Of a stretch of 64,000 nt of DNA, positions 1 through 9,980 are shown in pieces. Under the pieces are notes generated by a model. The model ran no database searches. It saw only the letters and a list, made by a program, of their open reading frames with translations, and was not told the DNA's origin. Position numbers and translations under genes: made by a program. Numbering within the stretch: position 1 is the first letter of the stretch; every line of letters begins with the position of its first letter. The stretch comes from Trichosphaerium sp. ATCC 40318 (Eukaryota; Discosea; Flabellinia; Trichosidae): contig JALMLS010000307.1 of the NCBI GenBank assembly GCA_038496445.1, positions 1 to 64,000 on the forward strand. The letters run 5' to 3'.

Positions 1-66
1 AAAACTTGCAACACGTTTTTTTTCTTTCAATCTTTTTTTTCTTTTCCTTCTTTTTTTCTACTTTAT

Positions 67-595
67 TTAAAGTTTATGCCTTGTATTTGATCTCTTACTC
101 TTGGTTCTACGGTAAGGTTTATCTGATACAGGTACTGCAAGCGTAGTGGCGGATTTCTGCTTTTTTGTTTTCTTCCAAAATTTATTCTTTGATTTTCTTG
201 TTTCCTCTCTTGAGCTCGCAGCTGCCTCCATTAAGCTTGGTGCCTCGCTAGCACTTCTGTTACGATTCTCTGAACTTGTTCGTGACTCTACAGTGGCAAA
301 AGTAGATGCTCTAGACCTTGTAGTCTCCTCTGTTTGTCGTGGTAAGTTATCTATTGAGGTCGTTAGTATCCAAAATCCAAGTAATCAGACCTCTACTTTT
401 AGTGTCCTGGGCAGTCCACTTTATCCATCTACGCCATGATTCAACACCGCGAGCGATATTATTTGTTATTTGCATTCTTGCGTATCCATCTAAAACAACC
501 ACACGTGAGAAACACGTGAAAAGAGAAACAAGCTTTTTGAAACTTCTTTTTCGCTTCCAAAATTGTTTTTTTGACTTGCCTGAACGAGAGGCCAT
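67..595 (-). CDS. Small basic hypothetical protein, two exons
   Basis: I read two exons, 397-595 and 67-329, joined in phase across a 67-nt intron with donor GTAGAG, a perfect TACTAAC branch site and acceptor ACAG. The product is about 153 residues and very rich in Lys, Arg and Ser. It begins MASRSGKSKKQFWKRKRS and ends in a basic RRTKSKRSNTRHKL tail, so a nuclear or nucleolar RNA/DNA-binding role is possible. That is inference only; no family is recognised. The start is the first ATG of the open frame. It lies only 22 nt downstream of the stop codon of the kinase gene on the same strand, so the promoter must overlap that gene's 3' end, or the two are co-transcribed. Confidence 0.55.
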
Positions 596-617
596 TAAAG
601 AATTATCAGAAGTTATC

Positions 618-2795
618 CTATGTATTTAATAAATATTTAAGATTACTATGTTAATTTCAACACTTACCAATGTCGAATATCTTTACTTGTCTTTGATTCA
701 ATGCCCTTTTTTTTAAAATCTATTAATAACAACATATCAAAAAAAAAAAACTGCACTATGTCTGTTACCTCAAAAAGTCGGAGTGAGAAATAAAGTAACA
801 TGCTTGAATTTCGTTTTAGTATAACCAAAGCCTCAGCACATAATGATACGAAAATCTTCCATATTTTAAGAGATACCATCGCCTCTTTAAGCTCTAAAAA
901 AACCCATAAGATTTGTATTTTCAAAAAAAAAAAGTTGTGTCTAACCTGGAGGAATTGCAAACCTTGGACCAATCACATTTTTCGTCTACAAAAGCGTTAA
1001 TTACAGAATTAAACAACAAACATTATTAATAATTACCCTCTGTTCAAAATTATGGCCTAGATCCACGTGATATATGTAGTGCTTAGTCTAATAAACAATG
1101 AATAAATCCAATTTTTTTTACTCCAATCGTCGTACAGTAGAAACCAAAATATTATCTGGATGGCTATCACGAATACCCAGAACCTTGTGTTCAGTAAGCC
1201 ACGAATACCAATATTATATCCATTTATACTACTATAAACCGTACCCATCTGGCGGTATATCCACCGGCTGCTGAAGCAATGAATGTATCACGCTGTTCGG
1301 GTGAAAGAGTTGCCAAAAATTGTTTCCAATTTACTTTCATCACAGGTAAGCAATCAGGAATAAACTCAATCCAACCAGAGTTTACGCTTAATAAAAAGCG
1401 TTAATCAACGCAACGGATTGTAAATTTTTTTAACACGTGGGAATCACGTGAGTTTCACAAAAACCCCGAAAATGCAGCTAAAATATTTTTTTGTACCTCG
1501 CCGGCATTACTCTGTATTGTTGTACAAATGGTTTTAAAGGCATATTAGAGTTCTCCCACATACGATTCATTATGAATTGTAGACTATGCATTAAGAAATC
1601 CTGGCTTAGTTTATCATCAGTTTTCCAAACAAGTTTCGAAATAGTCTTATTCTTTCTCCTAACAAAAAAAAAAGTTAACAAACAATACCAGAAATTCTAC
1701 AAGTTATTCACGTGTTATGAAAAAAAACTACAAAACTGCATATGTGATGGTTAGTTGAACTATATTTATAGGTACCTGAATTCCACTAGAAGAGGTTTAG
1801 TACTGCTTTTGATTACTTGAAGTATAACTGCTTCTTCAACAGAATATCCAGTGAATGGTTCAACAATAGGATCTGTTAACTCGATGACATCTCCTTTAGA
1901 GCATTGTGCAAGATGACTCTCGAATTCTCTTAGGTTTCTTAGACCGTCGCTTATGATCCACGTCAGGTGTGTGTTTTGAAAACCGTAGCCAATCATCTTG
2001 AGCCTGTGTTGTTCATCAAAAATCTGTTATCACGTTGTGTCTTTTTTTTGCGAAATGTTTGTATGTATGTACCAATATATCTGACATCCTAGGAGAGGTT
2101 CTTCTCCTACACGAACAGCCAAGTTCTTAAGAATGGTATCGTATACTTTATCATCTTCTGTAGCTTCCAGGAATCGGATAATGAGAGGCTAAGTAAAAAA
2201 ACAGTAAGTCGTTTTTCTATCATTTTTTTTGATTGAGGTTTTTTACGTACCATGTACCAATACAATTGGTTTGTTGTCATACCGAGTATAGCCTTAGGTT
2301 CTTAAACAAGGGTAAGTATAAATCCAAAAAGGAAAAAACTGCGCAAGCACAACTAGCGACGAAAGAGAAAAAAAAAAAAAAAAATCAAAAAAACTAACTG
2401 CTTACAACAAAAAATAGAAAGAGCTTTTCTTTGCCTCACCTAGAATATCGTTCGTATACTGAAACATAAATAACCCATCTTTTACCTTCCCTCTACGTCT
2501 CTTCTTCCTTACACATACTGATTTATCCCATCCACATAGTACTACACCAGTAGAAAGTTCTTTAAGCGCCTTAACAAAAAAAAAATAAATAACTAATTTC
2601 AAACTTCTTTTTTTGAGTTTAAAACACGTGATATCAGATAAAAATATAACAATTCGGCGTATTTAAGAATTAATTAAAGGCGTTTTTACGTACTTGTTGT
2701 ACTTTATTTCTAACTTGTTCGTTATCGTGATCAAGTAATGTAATAAGTTCTAATATTGGTTTAGGTATTTTTTTAGCTCCTTCCGTTGCTTCCAT
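618..2795 (-). CDS. Phosphatidylinositol 3-/4-kinase family lipid kinase, short form
   Basis: About nine short exons give a PI3/PI4-kinase catalytic domain preceded by only a helical-type segment. In order: a helical start (MEATEGAKKIPKPILELI, then DHDNEQVRNKV), KPLLVEF, the phosphate/ATP region KTDDKLSQDFL, GWIEFIPDC, the catalytic loop VLGIRDSHPDNIL near 1150, the metal-binding motif YHVDLGHNFEQR near 1050, PRFAIPPG, and the terminal helix WKIFVSLCAEALVILKR near 860. The family catalytic loop is usually DRHxxN; here it is DSHPDN, keeping Asp, His and Asn but replacing Arg. DFG appears as DLG. Length is roughly 450 residues, far shorter than class I-III PI3Ks; no C2 or Ras-binding domain is visible. 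It would phosphorylate the inositol ring of membrane phosphoinositides. The start is the first ATG before the helical segment. The last intron joins to a short 3' exon ending at 618. Confidence 0.8.
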
Positions 2796-3203
2796 TGTTG
2801 TAATTTCTCAAAACGAATGAAAACGTGATAAATCACATGGTTTACAAATACAGACGTGCTCAGAGGTTTTGAGCGCTATTGATTAGGCGCAACTATAAGC
2901 TGTACTTACTTACAGGCGTTTAAAGGCTAAAAACTACGAAAGCTGCATGTTGCGGTTTAATTTTCTCAATTCACATTGTGTCCCAATCCTACTCGAAACA
3001 AAAAATACCTTCTGAAGCTTCTCGCATATCATTGATGTAAATGAAAGTTAAGTATCAGCACGTGCAATAGAATGGCTGGATGGAGTGAACCAATGAACGT
3101 TTTTTACACTCACAACCACTTGATGGTGTTATGAGAGTAACTCTGAGTATTACAGATAAAGTTGATGTTCTGATATCTTAGGAATTTTTCGATGGCAAGT
3201 TCT
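2796..3203. other. Intergenic spacer
   Basis: No coding signal is seen. The left part must hold the promoter of the lipid kinase and the right part the 3' end of the methyltransferase. One CACGTG lies near 3060. Confidence 0.5.
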
Positions 3204-4732
3204 TTATTTTTTAAGCTTTGCAAGCTCTTTAATATGACTTGGTCCAATACCACAGCATCCACCGATTATAGTAAAACCTCTTTCATCATTCCATCCTTTG
3301 GACACAGACAAATAATCTTCCTACAAAAGAAAAACAATATGAGATTTTTTTTAAAGAAAAAAATCCCAAAAACCATAAACCCCCTCCAATTGTGCTGACG
3401 TATAAAAGTATACAAACATAATATATCATTGAAAATACTTGTGTGTATAATCTCTATCATTTAAAAACACCACGAAACCCTCATATGTCCAAGCAACCTT
3501 GTGCAAATCCAAAAAAAAAGAAAGAAAAAATTAAGAAAAAAAAAGCAGGATAAAAATATCGTACAGGAGAAATATCTCTCATTGCTCTGAAGCCGGATCC
3601 TTCGTATTCGGTTTTCTCAGGCATAGGTTCGAAAGCGTTTGCATAAGCACCTAAGTGACAATTCTTTCCTTTAATGGCTTCCTTGAGCATAGGAACAGCA
3701 CTTGTTATTGATGCGATTGAACAGCAATTGACAAGCAACCCTGAAATCCTATCAAACCCAAATTCTTTCTCAATTTTATCCAAGGCTTCTTTGAGACTCT
3801 GACCTTTCTGGGAGAGAAATTCTAAAAGGTTTAAGAAGAAAGGTAAAATCTTAGCTTTTTGGGTTTTTTCCACTTTTTTTCGTCTTTTCAAACGAACCTG
3901 GATTGGTGTCATCAAGAGTGATGCTCAGAAGTATAGGTTTCCCTTGAGCGTGATTGTAACCAGCTTTGAGTGCTTCCAGCATCTCAGTACTATGAGACAT
4001 GGTTTCGGCAATGAAGATATCAACATCTTTTGCTAAGTTCTTTGCGATCTGTTCATTTGTAAGTAGGGTTTTTGTGTTTTCTATTTTTTGAGTTGCATGT
4101 ACCAGATCGTATGTCACAACCATCTCTGATACAGGTATCATCTTATCGGGCCTATAAGATGCTGATAGAGGTGGTAAACTACCTAAAACAAGAAAGGTAA
4201 GGCGACTTTATGGATTTTTTTTTTGGGAAGAAAAGTTGTTAAACTTGCCTGCGATAAGGACACCTTCTTTCTTGGCGTTTGTGCGCGCTTTTACAGCACA
4301 TGTAGCAGAAAGAGCAGTAAGATCTCCAACACGATCTTGTTTGTTCACTTTCGACAGATAGAAAGGAGTAGCTGCGTAATTCGAAGTAGTAATGATATCG
4401 GCTAATCAAAACAAAAACAAAATTAGAAAGTGGCGTTCTACGCCACGTGACTTTTTTGAATTTTGTTGAAAAGAACCTCCAGCTGCTATGTAGTCTTCAT
4501 GTACTTTAGTTACAGCGCTTGGTTGCTTTAGAAGGGCTGCAGATGACCATATCTCAGTGTCGCAAAGAGAAGGATCTCTACCCTAAAGAAAAGCGAAAAA
4601 CTTGTGAAAAACTAGAAAGGCCAAGAAATAAACGCGAGAAACGTCTTTATTAGGTTGGAATTACTCTATTCTGATACATACCTTGAGTTCGCGACCCATA
4701 CCACCGTCTAGAACGTAGAAAGCTTTATTCAT
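3204..4732 (-). CDS. Homocysteine S-methyltransferase family protein
   Basis: Six or seven exons encode a homocysteine S-methyltransferase (betaine- or S-methylmethionine-type barrel enzyme) that transfers a methyl group to homocysteine to make methionine, normally in the cytosol. Exon 1 (4682-4732) gives MNKAFYVLDGGMGRELK with the family GGMGTEL-like start. Then follow GRDPSLCDTEIWSSAAL, ADIITTSNYAATPFYLSK, the VDIFIAETMSHSTEMLEAL core, GLLVNCCSIAS with the first zinc-binding Cys, and near the end TIIGGCCGIGPSHIKEL with the paired zinc-binding cysteines. All three expected ligands are present, so the enzyme should be active. The protein ends KLKK shortly after. It is transcribed away from the kinase at 5217; the 484-bp gap between them is a shared divergent promoter region. 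Confidence 0.92.
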
Positions 4733-5216
4733 TTGTCAAACTTGATTAAAATAGTGTTAAGCGGTTGATTACGCTTGTATTTGATGATTTATGGTTAGGG
4801 ATGGGTATGCCGTCAACGTTGGGTCTTGGGAACGCTAAGTAGTAAACGCGACTCCGTTTTTCCGTTTTAGTATCCTTAAGTGACTATAAACAACTCCGAG
4901 ATTGTTACTAGAACTCGAGGGATAAACTTCTGTTAGTGTGATAGCGAATTCTAGCAAATAAAATTGCTTTGTACACTTGCCAAGTGTCAAAAACTTCTCT
5001 TCACTACATGGCTCTCAATGTTTTTGTCAGCAAACACGTGATTGTGCAATTATGATGTGTTTTCCCGAAGTTCATAACAAAGCTATCTGTGGTTGTTGTG
5101 TGGAGCTCTGGGACGCAGTAATTTACCTCGGGCACAGTAAAGAAAAAACGAGACCAAAGGACCAAAAGCTACTTTCTGCTCTTCGCCTCAAAGTTCGACT
5201 TGCGGCAGTCTTCATC
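4733..5216. promoter_or_regulatory. Divergent promoter region between methyltransferase and kinase
   Basis: The two flanking genes start at opposite edges of this gap and point away from each other. An open frame continues upstream of the kinase start to 4977, but it shows no domain and I treat it as 5' leader. One CACGTG lies near 5036. Confidence 0.45.
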
Positions 5217-7650
5217 ATGGACAGACCACCTATGCTCGCGTCATTAAAGCTAGGACCCTCTGGCATGATATACCCCAGGCAAAACTTCACAAAACGCGTT
5301 ACAGATGTATACGAGTTAGGAGACGTTGTTGGAGAAGGGACATTTGCTGAAGTGCGGTAAGCATTCCCCTTTCAGATTTTGAATAAAATCATACAATTCC
5401 AAAATACGCACAAAACTGCTTCCTTCGCGTCCGGAGACATAGTAGTACCTGTCCGTTTAATACAAATGGCATTTGGTGCCCTAAAAATTATATGTTTATT
5501 TAATCATATTCTATTCGATGTTGGTCCTCGGAAACGTGTTTTTAACGCTTATTTTTAGGCTTGCTAAGGAAAAAAAGACTGGTGAACAATATGCTGTTAA
5601 AGTAATTGATAAAGATTATACTGGATCTCTTGATATGCTTGAAGAGACGCGGATTTTAGTACGTTTTAACAGAAAAAGATCTTTTTTGCACACAAAATCA
5701 CGTGATAAACACGGGGTTGTTGTATACGGTTCTCTACAAGCTCGCAAGAGCGATAACCTTGACTTGATAATATTTTTTGTTATGGGTTTCTCGTTGACAC
5801 GTTAAAACTAACACGTGATTATACTTACTATGTTTTAAGGCTAAACTAAACCATAAAAATATTGTTGCATACAAAGAGATGTTTAGTTCTGATGACAAGT
5901 ACTTTGTAATATTGGAGGTACATAAGAAATTAAATGAATTATTTAGTTTGCGATCTACCATTGTGTCACGTGGTAGTGATACGTGCCTGTAGGCGTGGAG
6001 CGAGTAGAACATTTAGCGATTTCGCTTTTTTTTCTGTTTGTTTTTTTTTGTTAATCACGTGTTAGTATGTCTGTGGTGGAGAGCTGTTAGATAGAATTAT
6101 AAAATTGAATAGATACACAGAAAAGCATGCTGCAGATGTAATAAAACAAGCGTTACTAGGTATAAGACATATGCATGATAAACACTATACACATAATGAT
6201 TTAAAGTATCCAACACTTTTTGTTTCTTTTTTCTTTTTTTTTGAAAATCTTTTCTTTGCGCCTTAACTCCTCTATACCTGAAAATCTTCTATTGGGTTCT
6301 AAAGAATGGGATGCGGAATTAAAAATTGCAGATTTTGGGTATGCAAGACATCACACTGATGATATCAAGGTAACGCTTCAACAAAAACAGAAAAGAGTTT
6401 AAAGTCAATTTCTTAATGAACTTTTAGGAAGTTATTGGAACGTAAGTGTTGGTGTTTTTGTGATCGTGTGGTCAATCATTTAATTGTTTTACAGACTTCC
6501 GTATATGGCACCGGAAACAGTCATGGAGTTACCTCATGGCAAGGAGGTAGACATATGGTATTAAAAGTTTGTAAAATGTAAAATCTCATTCTGATGACTT
6601 TTTCTTTAAGGTCGCTTGGAGTAGTCATGTATGTACTTCTGAGTGGATTTCATCCTTTTCAAAGCGATGATGATCATTCGGTTGTAGCATCAATAATAGC
6701 GTGGGGAAAAGAAATAACGTGGTAGGCACCTTACATCTAAAACAAACAAACAAAAAAAAGTGAATGCATCCAACTGTTTATGATTTTGACCCTAGGTATG
6801 GCAAGGTATGGCATAAAATCAGCGATAATGCAAAGGATCTACTACGTAAGATGTTGGTACGGCTACTAATACATCCACAAGTCACTATCTTTTTAGTCGG
6901 TTTGCACAAGCATTTTTTTTTTTGGAATTTAGAAAAAATCTAAGTTAAAATCGTTTGTTACATCGCATGTCTCACGTGACTTTAGTGTTTTGATAGAACA
7001 AAAAGAATCTCAGCGAAAGATGCTCTTAAGCATCCATGGATATTAGATCTATGTAGTGATACATCTGACGTTGCAGGTACTTCTTCTATTACTTTTTGGA
7101 AAAACCACTAACAATGCATTAGAGTGTCCAGAGTTACCTGAAGAAGTTGCTCAAGGCATACGCAAATTACAGGTAGGTTACCACTGCATTATTAATGTTT
7201 TATGTTCATTGTTGTCACGTGATTTTTAAAAGCACGTGCTGCGTGTACAGCTGTATAAACAATCGTCTTTTTCTACAACTTTTTTTTTAAATGTTTGTAT
7301 TGAACAGGCAAGGCGAAGACTTAAAGCTGCAATGTTTGCTGTAAGGGCTACAAAGAGATTAGAAATTCTTAATAGAACAAGAAAGAGAAAGCTAGCGACA
7401 AGCAGATATATGGACTACTTAACGCTAACAACACTACCTCTACCAAAAGGTCAGTAAACAAAGTTCACTTAATGAAAATCATTGTTAAATTCTTTTTAAT
7501 GTTTTAGGTTTAGGTATTAATATAAAGAAGAGGGAGTCTTATCTTTCACCTGAAGACTTTAAAGTAGTTCTAGGATGTGAGAGAGAAAAGTTTTATAAGT
7601 TACCTTTATGGAAACAAGACTCATTAAAAAGATCTGTTGGTTTGTTTTAA
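5217..7650 (+). CDS. CaMK-type protein kinase with C-terminal villin headpiece
   Basis: About 13 exons. The Ser/Thr kinase domain shows the Gly-loop GEGTFAEVR, the ATP lysine in YAVKVIDK, the catalytic loop THNDLKPEN, the metal-binding IADFGYARH, the [13 protein letters not shown] motif, [20 protein letters not shown], and [13 protein letters not shown] at the lobe end. HRD is changed to HND, so it is a non-RD kinase and probably not controlled by activation-loop phosphorylation. After it comes [18 protein letters not shown], very like the CaMK calmodulin-binding autoinhibitory helix, so Ca2+/calmodulin control is likely. The last exon encodes [19 protein letters not shown] followed by [17 protein letters not shown], a complete villin headpiece, the F-actin-binding module ending in the canonical LF. 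The start at 5217 sits 35 codons before the Gly-loop. Inferred role: a Ca2+-responsive kinase tethered to actin filaments. Confidence 0.92.
6206..6275 (+). other. Probable U12-type (minor spliceosome) intron in the kinase gene
   Basis: The exon boundary inside the DLK/PEN motif has no AG at all between the donor and the PEN codons. The donor is GTATCC, as in U12 introns (RTATCC), and CCTTAAC (6261-6267), a close match to the U12 branch site, lies about 10 nt before the exon. To keep the kinase frame the intron must end in AT (CTCTAT, then ACCTGAAAAT), giving GT-AT termini. An AC end would create a stop. Canonical GT-AG introns surround it. Confidence 0.6.
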
Positions 7651-8050
7651 AAAAATTCAAACAAAAAATGAAACGTTGAGTACGAGTTGGTGGAAGTGCA
7701 AGAGTAAACACTCTGTGCTATGCAATTCTTTCTTTCATTGCAAACGGTTGATCATTGCAGTTTCTTCAAATAGTGCAGGCAAGGAAACCTGCTATGATCG
7801 CTTCCTGAAAAAAAGAAAAAAAACTGTTTCGTTTATCAACAAAAAGAAAAAATAAAATGTTTAGATATCACTTCATGCATGTCACCATTCTATACTCAAT
7901 GTACACAAGCTTTAGGCATTGATATCATCACATAATGTTACATAAAGATTGGGTGCCTTTTTTTTAATTTTTTCATCGTTGCAACTCCTCTTCCAGGCTT
8001 GTAGTCGTTTGTAAAGCGGCACTGTGTACCTCAGGCAGCCAAAATATTAA
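7651..8050. other. Intergenic spacer before transposon
   Basis: AT-rich, with no coding or RNA signal that I can support. It ends in the TTAA (8047-8050) that borders the piggyBac-like element. Confidence 0.5.
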
Positions 8051-8409
8051 ACTCCTTACGTGTAGTAAAAAAAAAAGTTACGTGTAGTAAAAGTATTTCG
8101 TCATTTATTTTTACTGATGTGATCTTTTGTGTACAAAGTTACATTGAATAGCAAGATAGCAGCCTTGCGCCTACTAGTGTTGAATTTCGGCGTTTTATCA
8201 GGTGTCATACTGTCGATAATGGCATGTAAAGATGTTAAGGTCAGTTTCATAAGACCTCGTATCATGCAGCATTTCTCATTTTGCACCCAACCCTTTTCAA
8301 CATTGCACCATGGCATCTGGTTGGCCTTATCCACAGAGCAAAATTTGGCCGTATAAAAGGAATGCAAAACGGCTTTGTCAGTTCTGGGACGGCCTACAAA
8401 TAAATCAAG

Positions 8410-9696
8410 CTATTTTTCTGCATTTTCAAGTAGATTTGGATTTGTGGCTCGAAGAATGCGATTGATCAAAACAGGCTTGTTGGCACCTGATTTAAGTAGT
8501 AGCTTCTTGCATATATACTGAAGCTCTGGTTTGTGTTTGGATTTTAGAGTTTCCTCTGTCCATCTCAATATTTTTTGTCGTTTTTTTACTTGTTGCTTGC
8601 TGCAGTTGTAACAAGAACATGAATCGCCCTCAAAGTTTTCCTTGCGCTCCTCAGAATCCCAATTTAGACATTCAGCGTCATACCAAAGTTCACAATCATC
8701 ACACAAAATCATTTCAGGTCCATCAATTTCTTTGTTTTCAAATTTACATTCATCTATGCAATGATATTCAACAGCATCAGAGAGGGGTTTGAGAAGGATT
8801 TTTTCTTTCTCCTGCAATACTTTAACATCTTTTAAAGATAGTCCACTCTGATTCTAGTTCATACAGCCACAGAATTCCAAAATATTTCATAATCTCAGAA
8901 ACAGCTACTGGCGTCTTCCAAAATGAATTTAACTTGACACCTTTTTTTGTTCGGGCAGTGTATATACCTCGTTGAGCTTCAGAGCATGTTGCAAGATATT
9001 CCCAGACTCTTATCGGAATCAGCTTTGAATAAATAGATTTAACTGAGTAATTACTAATATTCCCTCTGTCAAACAACGCAAATTAGGTTCTGATACTTGA
9101 ACTAACGCCCTTCCGTTATGGATACAAGCAATATTCATATTCATTGTCCCGTAAGCCATATTCATTATTATTCATTCATGAATATTCATGGGCGTTTGGT
9201 GAGTCAGGATGTTGAGGAGCTTTTGGTTTGTAGCACCTAGCGATGTTCCAAATGGATAGATTCAACAAGTTGCATTTGAAAACCGAATCGGAATAGTCAA
9301 CAGAACACCAAAAGCCACAAATCCAGTCAAAATCAGCCATCAAATTGCACAATTTTCGACCGTTTACTGTGTGCATGAATAATGAATGAATTTTTTTAGT
9401 CGTGAATATTTGTGAATGTAGGCTGTATTTGAATATTCAAATTATTCATTCATAACGGAAGGGCGTTAACTTGAACTTGCTTTGCCTCTTTGATGTAGTG
9501 GAATTCCTCATTTAACACTTCCCAACCTTGTTGTTTTAATTTGAAAAGGCTCTCAGAGATTTGTACTAGATAGGCACGCTGTTTGCCAGCGTTTTCTTTG
9601 CTATGGTTGTAGTCTACGGGCTTTTTCTGCTGCTCTTTTTGCATTTTGCCTGTCTGCGTTATTTTGCACTTTGGCCTCCAGACCGCTGATGTCCAT
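8410..9696 (-). pseudogene. Broken piggyBac-like transposase with PHD-like and SAP-like C-terminus
   Basis: Reading on the minus strand, a start MDISGLEAKVQNNADRQ (from 9696) soon meets a stop. A shifted frame continues NAGKQRAYLVQISESLF. After the nested insertion comes IPIRVWEYLATC followed by VAVSEIMKYFGILWLYELE, which resembles the N-terminal part of piggyBac transposases (the xxEIxxFxGIL motif). The DDE catalytic core is missing. After another frame break the open frame 8410-8817 has a Cys-rich PHD-like zinc module (CIDEC, MILCDDCELWYDAECLNW, CSCYNC) and then a SAP-like helix pair (LQYICKKLLLKSGANKPVL). The frameshifts, the lost core and the insertion show it cannot make a transposase; the element would be non-autonomous at best. 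Confidence 0.65.
9103..9468. mobile_element. 366-bp MITE nested in the piggyBac-like element, 8-bp target duplication
   Basis: Perfect 18-bp terminal inverted repeats, TAACGCCCTTCCGTTATG at 9103-9120 and its reverse complement at 9451-9468. It is flanked by a perfect 8-bp direct repeat ACTTGAAC (9095-9102 and 9469-9476). The 8-bp duplication suggests a hAT-type transposase in trans. The interior is rich in ATTCAT repeats and has no supported gene. Perfect ends indicate a fairly recent insertion, after the host element had already entered. Confidence 0.88.
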
Positions 9697-9980
9697 CACG
9701 TAAAAAGGTATGCAGGCACAAAAAGAAGACGTTTTACTAATATTTACTACACGTAAAAAAAAATTTTACTACACGTAAGGAGTTAAAGCCAATAAACTTA
9801 AGCCCTACAATTGTACATCTTATGTGCGACTGCTTGATAGCAACGTGGATTGGTGAAAACTGGCATATTCATGGTTTTTTGATTCATACATCAGTACGAA
9901 ACAAAAAAAAACAAAATGAAGCCGCTGCTTGTTGTTTCTGTATTGATCATTCGTTCCAGTGCCTGTTGATTCTTATAGCG

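Larger units (their letters stand above)
8051..9782 (-). mobile_element. Decayed piggyBac-like DNA transposon
   Basis: Both ends carry the same inverted terminal sequence: CTCCTTACGTGTAGTAAA on the left (from 8052) and its reverse complement on the right (to 9782). Each end repeats the TTACGTGTAGTAAA unit a second time about 27 bp inward. The element is flanked by TTAA (8047-8050 and 9783-9786), the target site of piggyBac elements; the left side has one extra A next to the TTAA. Inside is a broken transposase-like gene on the minus strand. A second, smaller transposon is inserted within it. The family call rests on TTAA, terminal-repeat layout and the transposase fragment. Confidence 0.75.

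Noticed and set aside
4977-5216. In-frame N-terminal extension of the kinase by 80 residues
   Set aside because: It has no domain and an unusual Cys/His mix. The ATG at 5217 gives a normal distance to the Gly-loop. It could be 5' leader.
9176-9376. 66-codon minus frame inside the nested MITE
   Set aside because: Too short and compositionally like the ATTCAT-rich interior; MITEs of this size are non-coding.
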